Notes under the pieces: model-generated
The model's input: only the letters and a program-made list of their open reading frames with translations
What the model was told of the DNA's origin: nothing
Databases searched by the model: none
NCBI GenBank assembly: GCA_016748015.1
Contig: JAAOMT010000480.1
Span: 428,730 to 492,729, forward strand
Source of the DNA: Geosiphon pyriformis
Lineage: Eukaryota; Glomeromycota; Glomeromycetes; Archaeosporales; Geosiphonaceae
Direction of reading: 5' to 3'
Length of the DNA: 64,000 nucleotides
Program-made: the position numbers and the translations under genes
Part shown: one piece after another, positions 1 through 9,371 of the stretch
Numbering within the stretch: the first letter of the stretch is position 1
How the letters are laid out: every line of letters begins with the position of its first letter

Positions 1-641
1 GCAAAGTTCAAGTTCATAAAATAGTGTTATGACAAGTTGTATAAAAGAAGAGCTTCTCTCTTCGAGAAAATGTATCTTACTTTAGATTTATTTCTTAAAA
101 CTGTTCCTATACACACAAAAAGAAATAAATATCAAATAATTCGAAAAACCAAATTCTTTAATTATTGTACTTGGAAAATCCCCAAAACCCAACTAACATT
201 TCGAAATTGATTAGCTACCAATTTCAGTAAACTGTTAGTGACTCCAGGCCTGGATAGAAAACGTTTCCTTTGATAAGATCCTATTTCTTTTACACTTCTT
301 TTATTTTTCTTTCTTTTCTTATTACAATCATTAGGGTAGTCTACAGACGAGATTCCTGTAGAAGAGTTGACTTTCACAGCAAAGTAACTACACATTTTTT
401 TTAGTGAGCTTCCAGACAAGCAATTCCTGGGAAAGAGTTGACATTTACTACAATGTAACTACATAAAGCAACTGGCATGGAATTGGCCATTCCACTCATA
501 AGCCCAGCAAGTTCAAATTATAGGAGATAATTTGAAGATAAATTCAGTTACTGGAGATTCAACCACATCCAGAAAACGTGAATTCACAGCAAATAAGTAT
601 CAACAACATTACAGAAAAGAGACCAAAAACCTCCGGTAATA
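1..641 (+). repeat. Partial LTR of family H, cut by the window edge
   Basis: This is the reverse complement of most of the family H LTRs at 37699-38679 and 46562-47542, so the parent element lies in + orientation. About 640 of 981 bp are present. It ends with a mutated terminus (GGTAATA where the intact LTRs have GGTAACA) and abuts the 5' internal region of element A. It is either a solo LTR or the 3' LTR of an element lying to the left. A target duplication would be CCAT at 642-645, but the left copy is outside the window. An open frame on the minus strand (162-419) is not kept open in the other copies and is not called. Confidence 0.85.
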
Positions 642-1154
642 CCATCAACTGCAACATTAACATTTGGATGATTCTCATTCTAAAGTAGACAAAGGAAAAC
701 AGAATTATTAGGACCATACAGCAAATACTTTGAGGGATTTAATTCACGATCACCAATGTCATTAGGAATTTGATCACCACTGCCTCAACTGGACTTTGAA
801 ACCACTACTCCATGGAAACTATCTGAAGAAGAAAAGAAAGAAGAATCGGAAGATCAAAAATTTACTTACCAGAACCCAATTACTGAAAACCCAGAAGTTG
901 AAACACCGAATTTTTAAACCCAGCAAAATTTAAATCTAGAAAATTCGGAAATCATCACTCCAAATTATCAAAGGCAGAACAATCTAAATCCCAAATTAAT
1001 TAATCAGCAAAACTTACTTCCAGTAATCGTCATCGATCAACCACCAATTAATCCAATAGCCGAACCCATACAGCTGCCACTTCAACTACTATCTCAACAA
1101 CCAGCAGCACAACAATCACTTTAACAGTTACCACAACCACCCAATTTAGATCCA
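642..1154 (+). pseudogene. Element A, gag N-terminal linker
   Basis: This stretch has no long open frame but aligns in order with the equivalent region of element F (about 33000-32590, minus strand). Shared features are an acidic segment following a proline/tryptophan motif (DFE..TPW), then an Asn/Gln-rich stretch, a LPVIVI motif and a Gln/Pro-rich run just before the conserved gag start at 1155. It is read in the same frame as gag, interrupted by TAA and TAG codons at positions where Gln is expected. It probably links the post-PBS N-terminal domain to the gag core. Function unknown. Confidence 0.6.
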
Positions 1155-2354
1155 ATGGCCTACACACCAATCGCAAAACTTGACAATTTTACCAGCAAAG
1201 AAGACGACACTCAAGTATGGCTAAATAATGTAAAAAAAGCCATTGCAGCCAATGGATAGAATGACATCTGAGTCATGCAAGCCATTTCTTACTTTCTCAA
1301 GGATACCACCAATTTATGGTATCAGAGCTTGATTAATAAACCACAAGATTTTAATGTCTTCAAAGTGGAATTCCTAAGATACTTCAGCAACAATAACAGT
1401 ATCAATTGCCTAGTCAATATATTTACCACCATAAAACAAGAAGAAACTGAAGCAGTCACCACTTACCTGGGATGCTTCCATCAAAATCTGCACCAAATTC
1501 AAGCAATTAACACCAACTATTTCACAGCACCACAAATCCTCAACCAGTTTATCTATGGCCTACACAGTAACATCTTGCAACATGTATGTTCGTTGCATCC
1601 AGGCACACTTCAAGATGCAATCACATGTGCCAGAGATTTTGAATCCACTAAGTCAGAAGCCAACCACACCCAAGCTGTTAATCTAGTAATAAACAGATCA
1701 TCTGAATTGAATTCCAAATTGGAGAAGTTCAGTGAATCAATTAATAAGAGATTGGAAGAATACTTAGCTGACAATTACGCTATTTATCAGCCTCCACAAC
1801 AACGCAATAATTAAGAAAACTCTAATTGTGGCCAAAATCAACCACGTTTATCTTCATCGACCAATCAACAGTGACAACAAGAAACATGTATCTGCCACTA
1901 TTGTGATAAATAAGGACATATTCAATTCAACTGCCACCAGTGTTTAAATAACCAATGATCAGAAAATCAATATCGAAATTCCAATCACCAGTTCTTAACT
2001 CCAAATTATCAATCAAACTCAACACAATATCAAACCACTTACCTACCAATGATGCAGCAACCAATCTATCAACCACCAGTATATCAATCTCCAGTTTATC
2101 AAAACCCAACAATTTATTCACCACAGCCACAAGTAATCTATCAGCCACCTCAAGTGATCTATCAACTCCAACCAATTCAAACACTGCCCCAAAACTCAGC
2201 TACTATGACATCAGGAAACCCAAGACCTAGAATTACTCAAAACAGGAGATTGGCAATAGTAGTTCACCAACCAATCCCCAGTTCATCAAACCAGCAAATA
2301 GGATCTTGGCAGCAGAATTCGGGTACCAGTACCACCCAAAACCTGAATTCTTAA
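1155..2354 (+). pseudogene. gag: Element A Gag with CCHC knuckle and Tyr/Gln/Pro-rich tail
   Basis: This is the capsid/nucleocapsid precursor that would form the particle packaging element RNA. I place the start at ATG 1155 (MAYTPIAKLD), which is conserved in position in elements F and I. TAG at 1257 and TGA at 1269 interrupt it. The long open part is 1275-1814, with the retrotransposon gag core (ISYFLKDTTNLWY, then FLRYF and a helical region). A CCHC knuckle at 1893-1934 is in frame but carries a TAA. A Tyr-Gln-Pro-rich repeat (YQPPVYQSPVYQNP type) follows to 2354. All pieces share one frame with each other and with the protease, so gag and pol were probably one ORF. Confidence 0.8.
1893..1934 (+). 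other. CCHC zinc knuckle of element A Gag
   Basis: The codons spell C-x2-C-x4-H-x4-C (CHYC, then GH, then FNC), the retroviral nucleocapsid knuckle that binds element RNA. It lies in frame with gag from 1155. A TAA stop at 1911-1913 falls inside it, where Gln or Lys is expected, so this copy is broken. Confidence 0.75.
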
Positions 2355-2960
2355 CACTATTTAAGTCTCCTAGTTACCCCAGAAGATGCCACATCCAGTA
2401 ACTTGGAATCTGACCAACAGACAACACTTACCAACAACATCCCACCAGCAACTGTTACCAATGATGGATCATTAGCAGTTATCTTCCTTTTTGAACTTGA
2501 GAAGCCATCCCAATTACTGCTATTCAGTGGAGCCATCCTCGAAGAGAAACCCATTACAGTAATGTACACTAATGTGAAAGTAGATGAACACTCTATCAAA
2601 CTCATTCTTGATAATGGTTCAGCAGGCAGTATTATCACCAAGCAATTCATAGATCAATTAAGTTACCAAGTTGATCGAGCTGCCAGTGCTAGAATTATTA
2701 CTGCAGATGGCACTACGAGAATGCTTATTGGCAAAATTGACAACTTCCCAATTGAAGTTAATAGTATTATCACCCCCATTAAGGTCTTGGTGATGGAAGC
2801 AACTCAATACCAAGCACTAGTTAGTAATAATTGGCTAGTCAAAACCAACGCTGTGCTCAACTGGACCACACAAGAACTCCAGCTCAGTTGAAATGGACAA
2901 CACACATGAGTACTAGCCACGTGTAGTCACTTCAAGACCACCAACTCATTAGCACCACTA
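2355..2960 (+). pseudogene. Element A aspartic protease
   Basis: A retropepsin-type protease would cleave the polyprotein. The open part is 2403-2891 (162 aa), in the gag frame. The catalytic region reads LILDNGSAGSIIT at about residues 56-68; the usual D-[ST]-G is DNG here, explainable by one G-to-A change in a Ser codon. A second conserved block (YQALVSNNWL) follows, then TGA at 2889 where other copies continue with an NGQHT motif. Element H also reads DNG, while F and I read DSR, so whether DNG is active is unclear. Upstream residues (LLVTPEDATSSN) are shared with copies B and F. Confidence 0.78.
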
Positions 2961-3239
2961 ATCGACTTTGAAGAAAAGACAAAACCTACCTGAGAAGCCT
3001 ACCAAGTCTTGTGGGCCAACCCAGACCACAACAAACTGCTGCTGATACTCTCATAAAACAACAACTTTAAGGAAAAGCAAAAAAAAAAAACTGACCTGGG
3101 AGATAGACAATTTGACCTGGACTGACAATAAACAGGAAGAACCATTGAGTTGGAAGTGGAAAGAAGAAAAGAGAAAAGGGAAAAAGAGGGAGAAAAAAAA
3201 CACTCAAGCCAACAACACTTATATTCTATACACTTACGG

Positions 3240-3960
3240 TTAACAACAATCATTGACCTATTGCCGACCTAAACTAATATGCATTGATTGTGATAAGAAA
3301 TTGTCATTAATGGGTACATGCTGTGGCAACAATGAAGAATATCAGACGGCAACCAAGTTCTATTGCCGCACATGCCTTGTCAAACGTTTTGGAAGACCAA
3401 AATGAGTGGAAAAATGAGATAATACACCATGTTTAGCCTGTGGAGAAAAAAATGTGGAATGACATTCCTGAGAGAGGAGGAACATGTGACATTTCCTGCC
3501 AATACACAATTCTTATTAGCGACTGGATCGAGAAAGGAACACTAATAGAAGCCATTTGGAGAAGAGCTGTACAATAATTGGACAGTTGTCCACATGACGA
3601 CAATGAATTATGGTGAATAGCAATCGCCAAAATTGAAGGCGCATCACCAGAAAAAATCAGGACAATTAAAAACAACCCACCAGAACCCATCGAGCTTGAC
3701 TGGAACATAGAGCCAGTCATAAATTTTCTGGAACCAGAAGAGTTCCATAAGCACTACCAAAACTTGGCACCCACTAGAGAGGAGCAAGAACAACAGCTAG
3801 CACAGTTGAATACAAGACTGTGTCACCATTGTTTAATTCCCAGTGACTTTGAATATTGTAACAATTGTGACCTTATTTACAATCCACCATCATGCATGAT
3901 TTACACAATCCCCAAAGAAGAAAAACCAATCAGCAGTTGCACATCGGAGTCGGAATCACC
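3240..3960 (+). pseudogene. Element A cysteine-rich (zinc-ribbon-like) module between protease and dUTPase
   Basis: This region carries ordered cysteine pairs across several frame breaks: CIDC, YCRTC, CLAC, then a CDISCQY motif, and at the end CHHC with CNNC (C-x2-C-x9-C-x2-C) in the open stretch 3764-4015. The same order occurs in B, E, F and H, so it is a real module rather than chance. Spacing suggests several small zinc-binding units. A helical segment (IKNNPPEPIELDW, EEFHKHYQNLAPTREEQ) lies between the cysteine groups. No function is known to me; RNA binding or particle assembly is a guess. Several TGA codons stand where Trp is expected (KWVEKWDN in consensus). Confidence 0.6.
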
Positions 3961-3986
3961 GTTCGATCCTGATTCAAACTCCGACA

Positions 3987-5090
3987 ATGATGACGACGAG
4001 AATAAACAGTTCTAGCTCTGTTCAAAATGGCAATGACTCCAACTCAGATTCAAACCCCGATTCAAACTGTGAACAATATATTGCACTCCCTGATCTCTCC
4101 AAAAAACAAGAGCTCAAATGGTTTAATTATAATAGTGAAGGTATCATGCTGAAACGTGTGCATGATACAGATGCAGGGTTTGATCTAAGATATCCAGGAA
4201 AAAATACCATCAAATTGGAACCAAATGCACGAGTATGTATTGATTTGAAAATAGCTCTAGAAATTTCAGCAACAACCATGGTTTTTTTAGCATCTAGGAG
4301 TAGTTTAGCAAAGAAAAGGATTAATATTAAAGGGGGAATAGTAGATGCAGGATATACAGGAAATATTAATGCCATATTACAAAATAATTCAGAAAAGGCC
4401 TATACAATTAAGCCAAATGAAAAAATAGCACAGGCCATATTCCTGCAATTAGTCAAAATAGCCAGCTTAGTGGAAGTGAGAACAAAGAAGGAATTGGGAA
4501 TAACAGCAAGAGAGATACAGAGATTTGGGTCAATGGATAGAATAGAGATATCAGTTAATATGGCAGAGGAAAAAATTGTTGGCCAAGGAGAAATTATCTC
4601 AACCAGTCAAGCTATTTTTATTCCATCATATAGCCAGTACATGCTAGCAATAGAAAGGAAAGAAAAGGAGCAAGAACAAATTTTTGAAGCTGAAACAAAT
4701 CTTTGTGAATCAGGAGAGATTAGACTGATCAATCTCTACATACCAGCCAAAAGCTATAGCCATATAAAAATTCCTATCTACAACAACACTGGCAAAGTCA
4801 TCAACATACCAGAAGGAACCATCATTGGATATTTAACCACAGAAATAGAAGACCAACCACCAAACCTCATTTTGGACTTTCCACAACTTTGTGAATATGT
4901 TGACATCACATTACAAACAATTTATGGACAGGACAAATGTTATTTGCTCCAACCAGAACAATTGGAACAAATGAACATGGGAAATCTAGACCCACTACAA
5001 CGTATGCAGCTCAAGATGTTACTCAACAATTTCAATGATATCTTTGCCAGTGAAAACAAATTTGGCAGAACTAATATCATCCAACATTAA
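3987..5090 (+). pseudogene. Element A dUTPase plus linker to reverse transcriptase
   Basis: Trimeric dUTPases hydrolyse dUTP to dUMP and pyrophosphate, keeping uracil out of newly made cDNA. Motif 1 is DAGFDL (residues 62-67), motif 2 RSSLAKK (104-110), motif 3 GGIVDAGYTG (116-125, catalytic Asp 120 present) and motif 4 EKIAQ (145-149). Motif 5 is degenerate (RFGSMD, 179-184, against a GFGSTG consensus). The first residues come from a frame switch: in copies E and F the acidic Asn/Ser-rich leader is continuous with the cysteine module. After about residue 200 a linker ends in MNMGNLDPLQRMQL, just before RT. The frame ends at TAA where copy F has Gln. Confidence 0.85.
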
Positions 5091-5888
5091 ATCAAGACTG
5101 GAGATGTAATGCCAATCAAACAGCAAGCATACAGAGTACCACCAGCAAGCCATAAAATCATTTGTCAAGAGATTAATTGAATGCTTGACAATGAGCTAAT
5201 CTAGCCATCTATGAGCCCATGGTCATCACCAGTGGTACTTGTCCATAAGAAGAATGGAAAAATCCAATTTTGTGTGGATTACAAAAAACTCAACAGTGTA
5301 ACTCATGGAGACAGCTACTTGACTCCACGAATCCAGGAATTATTTAACGCTTTTGATGGAAACAAATGGTTCTTAATATTAGACTTGGATAGTAGTTACT
5401 GGCAAGTAGCCATGGATCCAGCTGACAAGGAAAAGACAGCATTCACTACTAGAGAAGGGAATTTCAAATTTGAAGTAATGCTCTTCGGCTTAACCAATGT
5501 CTCAGCCATTTTCCAATGGCTAATAGAAATCATTTATACTGGCTTATTATGGAAATCAGTAATTGTATACTTGGATGACACCAATGTATTCTCAAAAACA
5601 TTTGATGATTATCTTCATCATTTTCAATAAGTGTTCGAAAAGTTAAGAAGAGCAGAACTAAAGTTAAATGCAACAAAGTGCTTTTTCGGCAAGACAGAAC
5701 TAAAATTCTTGGGACACATAATCAGTAAAGATGGCATTAAAATGAATCCAGAGAAAAAAGAGATAGTAAAAAACTTTCCAGTACCAACCAATGTAACTGA
5801 ATTGAAATCATTCTTGGGATTCGCAAGCTATTATCAATGCTTTATAAAGAACTTTTCAAAGATAGCTCAACTGCTCAATAATCTGTAA
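5091..5888 (+). pseudogene. pol: Element A reverse transcriptase
   Basis: This Ty3/gypsy RNA-dependent DNA polymerase domain occupies two open blocks, 5211-5630 and 5631-5888, in one frame with a TAA between them (Gln expected). Recognisable blocks are SPWSSPVVLVHKKNGK, FCVDYKKLN, LDLDSSYWQVAM, the catalytic box VYLDDTNVFS (YLDD at residues 120-123 of the first block), LGHIISKDGI and the connection motif FLGFASYY. Stops at about 5178 and 5202 break the 5' part. Thr after YLDD is typical of this family, while element G has the commoner Ile. The catalytic Asp pair is intact but the gene is not translatable. Confidence 0.88.
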
Positions 5889-6350
5889 ACCAAGAATACA
5901 AAATATGAATGGATAGAAAGTCAACAAAAAGCTTTTGATATTCTGAAAAGAAAGCTTATTCAAGCTCCAGTACTGATCTACTCAAATTACCATTCATCAT
6001 TATTACTGATGCATTAGGCCAAGCATTGGGAGCAGTACTATCTCAGAAGGGACCAGACAGCAGAAAACATCCAGTAGCATATGTCAACTGAGGTCTAACA
6101 CCAGCTGAAAAGAATTATAAAACACCAGAACTAGAACATTTAGCAATCTATTGGGCAGTCATGAAGTGGAATGAATACTTGAGCCAAAAGTTTGATATAT
6201 ACATAGATCATAAAGGGTTAATATCACTTCAAAAGCAAGAATTTGATGACGGCCGCCAATCCAGATAGAAAATGGCACTATCACAATATACTTATACTAT
6301 ACACTATAAGAAAGGAAAAGACAATGGAAATGCTGACAGTTTGTCGTGAA
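5889..6350 (+). pseudogene. pol: Element A RNase H domain
   Basis: This RNase H would degrade the RNA strand of the RNA/DNA hybrid. It starts in the RT frame (YEWIESQQKAFDILKRKLIQAPVL in short pieces) and switches frame near 5988, where a small deletion relative to copy F removed part of the first strand. After the switch the motifs ITDALGQALGAVLSQ, LEHLAIYWAV, and YKKGKDNGNADSLS can be read in the frame later used by integrase. The catalytic Asp, Glu and last Asp positions are recognisable. Stop codons replace Arg/Trp at several places. Confidence 0.75.
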
Positions 6351-6479
6351 TAAAACAAATCTAAAAACATTTCAACCCAAAAATATAACAAAACCAGAAC
6401 AATACCAATAAAAAATAACAAAAGATGAACATACAAAAATATCAACAACTCCAACATTATATAAACACTTAAAAGTTCA

Positions 6480-7680
6480 AGGAGAATTTATCTCAAATAG
6501 AACAAAAGAGGATTAAACAACAATCAAAATATTTTATTACTCACCAAAATATACTTTATCAGAAAAATAGAAGAGATCTAGATCAACCAACCAGAGTAAT
6601 TACAGAGCCAGAAAAAGAGACAATATTATTTAACATGCACTCAAATCCAACAGCCGGACATTTTCACAAAGAAGCAACCATAAAAAGAACCAGAAAAAGA
6701 TACTATTGGCCATCAATGTATCCAGACATCATCCAATATGTTCAAAATTGTGACACTTGTCAGCAAAGAGGAGGAACAAGACCCAGTGAACTATTAAGAC
6801 CAATCAAAGTGGGACAACCATTTGATTGGATTGGAATTGATTTAGTCGGACCATTAACAATTACCAGCAGAGGAAACAAATATATAGCAGTAGTCATAGA
6901 CTATCTTACTAAATGGCCAGAGGCAAAAGCAATTCAAAGAGCAAATGCAGAATCCATTGCCAAATTTGTTTATCAAGATTTGATTTGTCGACATGGATGT
7001 CCAAAAGAACTATTATCAGACCAAGGAACCCACTTTGTGAATAAAACATTAGCAGAATTAAGCCAGAGATTCGGAATTAAGAGACTATTATCATCACCAT
7101 ATCATCCATAAACAAATGGTCTAGTTGAAAGATTTAATAGAACATTGTGTGAAGCAATTGCCAAACTCAGCCAAGAAAACCAGGACGAATGAGATTTGTT
7201 CATATCATCAGTATTATTTGCTTATTGGATAATGAAACAAGATACTACACAAGCAACACCATTTAAATTAGTATATAGTAGAACAGCAACATTATTAGTA
7301 GAGAGAGAAATTAATACATATCCAGCTGAACCAATAACAGAAGAGAATTTTCAAGAAACATTGCTGAAAAGAACATATGACTTAATAGAAACATTGGAAA
7401 ACAAACAAAGAAAAGCAGCTAATAATATTCAAAAGTCACAAAAAAAACAGAAAGAAAGACACAATAGTTAACTACTAGACAAACCAGTTGAATTCAAAAT
7501 TGGAGACAAAGTACTCTTATATTGTACCAAAGTGGAAAAACAATGGAGTGGAAAATTCGACCCCAAATGGAATAGACCATTTCACATAGAAGAAATTTTA
7601 GGAAATGAAGCTTACAAATTAAGACTGAATAACAAAATTTTAACCAAAACAGCACATGGAGATTGACTGAAACCATATCA
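6480..7680 (+). pseudogene. pol: Element A integrase with GPY/F-like tail
   Basis: Integrase inserts the cDNA into chromosomes. The long open block is 6635-7111, continued at 7196-7471 in the same frame. The HHCC zinc domain has H2, H9/H11, C39 and C42 (NCDTCQ). The DDE core shows D69 (GIDLVGP), D129 (SDQGTHFVN) and, after a TAA at Gln, Glu in LVERFNRT. A TGA replaces Trp at about 7191. The C-terminal part (KVEKQWSGKFDPKWNRPF) resembles the GPY/F module and ends near GD*LKPYH. No chromodomain was recognised. All three catalytic acidic residues are still encoded. Confidence 0.85.
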
Positions 7681-8490
7681 CAACATCATACTATCATTTA
7701 CCAGTAATATTTCACAATTAGGAGTACAGAGAATACTAGTCCAACTAGATAAGATTCCACGAGATCTGAAACCAATCGTTATTATCGACAACAACATGTT
7801 AAATTGATCCATCAAAAGAATATATAAAAACACAGTAGATGTGACAGGAAATATCAAAAAAAGGAAGATTACAGACAACATTCACTCACTAGCACAACAA
7901 CTTTTTCAATTGATCCAACACCAAGAAATGGAGATTACAATCAATCAATAAACCATTCAATATCAAGATACAAAAAAGACATTACAACACAGAAAACAGA
8001 AGAAACCAGAAAATACTATTGACAAAATCATAGCAAAAGTAAAATTAGCAATAAAAAAATTAACAAAAGAGTCAATATATCAAGAGTTGACTAAGGAAAC
8101 TTGGAATTGGTGAACACAACAATTTCCAAGAAACTATTGTTATTTTTACTTGGGACAACACGTAAATATCCAGAATTTATATATAGATAAAACAAAGCAG
8201 TTATTTGACACAACAATACTACAACAACTAGAACATTTTGTGGGGAAAAATAACTTATCCACACAAGCTTGAGCTATATACCTAATACATACAGCATTTC
8301 AAGATTGACCAGAAATCTTATTCAACAAAGCAATAGATATGGTTACCAGTAATCAATTGGGAAAGATCACCAATGCTCAATTTGAAGAATTACAAACTCA
8401 AATAACACAAGTAATTATCGAAAACAAAATCCAGGAGATACTTCAGAAAGGAGAATTAACAGAGTTGGATTTTGATGGAGCTCAATATTA
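7681..8490 (+). pseudogene. Element A conserved post-integrase domain
   Basis: Downstream of integrase the frame continues for about 270 codons with stops at Trp positions. Readable motifs are SIYQELTKETWNW, YCYFYLGQHV, LEHFVGKNN, and LGKITNAQFEELQTQITQVI before a TAA just upstream of the polypurine tract. The same order of motifs occurs in element H (39367-38685, minus strand), a different LTR family, so the domain is conserved. It is predicted helical. No transmembrane segment or signal peptide was seen, so an envelope role is not supported. Function unknown. Confidence 0.55.
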
Positions 8491-8504
8491 AAAAGAGGGA
8501 ATAA
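8491..8504 (+). other. Polypurine tract of element A
   Basis: The purine-rich run AAAAGAGGGAATAA lies directly before the TGTTA start of the 3' LTR, where the plus-strand primer is expected. The same sequence, slightly changed, precedes the LTR of B (13717-13731) and, reversed, the LTR fragment of E (19537 on). Confidence 0.8.
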
Positions 8505-8548
8505 TGTTACTCATAGAAATACAGGAAATATAGTAGTATGATTATTAG

Positions 8549-8755
8549 CCAATCAGAAGTAGACATAGTAAATGTGGAATTCCAGAATTCCTCTCAAGAA
8601 TTGCAGGATTCCAAGAATTACAGGATTCTTACACAAGGAATTGCAGGATTCCAGAATTCCAGGATTCTTCTTAAAGGAATTGCAAGATTCCAAGAATTCC
8701 AGGATTCCTGTCATGAAGAATCGAGGAATTGAAGAATCTCAATTATGTATATATA
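8549..8755 (+). promoter_or_regulatory. LTR promoter elements: CCAAT box and TATA box
   Basis: CCAAT at 8549-8553 (in TTAGCCAATCAGAAGTA) and TATATATA at 8748-8755 flank the palindromic repeat block. Both are conserved in position in the other family 1 LTRs (for example AGCCAATCAG near 13772 and 20770), consistent with the U3 promoter of a retrotransposon. The transcription start cannot be placed from sequence alone. Confidence 0.6.
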
Positions 8756-8865
8756 GTAGTAGCATTAGAAACTGAAAAGAGAGATCCAGTTTAGATTTAA
8801 TCTAAACAATCTTCCAGTTCCCAATTATCAAATAAATAATTATTTTATATCTCAATCCACTCTCC

Positions 8866-8939
8866 ACTATTAACACTTCATGTTAATAGTAATTGATACT
8901 TAACCACGCTGGAACAATAGCTCTTGATCATGGCTATTG
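8866..8939 (+). other. Paired hairpins in LTR, downstream of the TATA box
   Basis: ACTATTAACA (8866-8875) and TGTTAATAGT (8881-8890) form a perfect 10-bp stem around a 5-nt loop. CAATAGC (8915-8921) and GCTATTG (8933-8939) form a 7-bp stem around an 11-nt loop. Both recur in the other family 1 LTRs. In F (51516-51540) the first stem changed on both arms (T-A to C-G), keeping full pairing. This suggests a structured part of the transcript leader. Confidence 0.65.
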
Positions 8940-9371
8940 ATGAAATACTAACTTACCAAATTGCCTTGGCTTATTTTCATTATTGTTATTTTCTTTATTT
9001 TATTTTTTTCTTTCTTTGATTTTGTTGTGCATACTAATTGATTGAGAATTAAAAACACTGAGTTATTAATGTTACAGATAGCCTGGTAAAAGACCCAGAA
9101 ATAAGGATAGATTTATATATATTATCAATTAGCTTACCAGGAGAGCATGACTGCCAGAATAAATCTGGCCACCAAGCTGAGAAAAAAATTGGGAAACAAC
9201 TGACAACAAACAACAAATTGCCACACTATTGAATCTCTATCCATTATATAAAAGACTCCATCAAAACCTTCAGATACAACACTTTCAGAATATCATCGAT
9301 AGAAATAGCTTTTGAACACCAAGTTATGGGTTTGTTATTTGACTTGAGACCCCAAATATTCAATCATAACA

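Larger units (their letters stand above)
642..9371 (+). mobile_element. Element A: Ty3/gypsy retrotransposon, family 1, 5' end outside or lost
   Basis: The domains run in order: gag N-terminal part, CCHC knuckle, aspartic protease, cysteine-rich module, dUTPase, reverse transcriptase, RNase H, integrase, post-integrase domain, polypurine tract and 3' LTR. RT before integrase defines Ty3/gypsy order. Its 5' LTR is not seen because a family H LTR occupies 1-641. Its 3' LTR ends in TAACA and is followed directly by the gag of element B, so A was probably inserted in B (right target duplication candidate CCAT, 9372-9375). The coding region holds many stops and at least two frameshifts, so A is dead. 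Confidence 0.88.
8505..9371 (+). repeat. 3' LTR of element A (family 1, U3 type GGAATTCC), 867 bp
   Basis: The LTR starts TGTTACTCATAG and ends CATAACA, with TGTTA/TAACA terminal inverted repeats. The U3 part holds a CCAAT box, a block of imperfect GGAATTCC/GGATTCC repeats at about 8578-8735, and a TATA box. Downstream lie three inverted repeats that recur in all family 1 LTRs (8789-8807, 8866-8890, 8915-8939). Related LTRs are at 13732, 15752, 18218, 19020, 20728, 25666, 51063 and 55207. Confidence 0.92.

Noticed and set aside
162-419. Minus-strand 85-aa open frame in the family H LTR
   Set aside because: It lies wholly in LTR sequence and is broken in the two complete family H LTRs, so it is a chance frame.
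7494-7881. Chromodomain after integrase
   Set aside because: The tail of integrase shows a GPY/F-like module and then the unknown post-integrase domain. No aromatic cage motif of a chromodomain was found in A, F, G or H.
7681-8490. Envelope gene making family 1 a retrovirus-like element
   Set aside because: No signal peptide, furin site, fusion peptide or transmembrane segment is visible in A or H.
8538-8775. Two overlapping plus-strand frames in the LTR encoding repeats such as ELQDSRIPGF
   Set aside because: They only translate the GGAATTCC/GGATTCC repeat block of U3; the frame is not kept in the other LTR copies.
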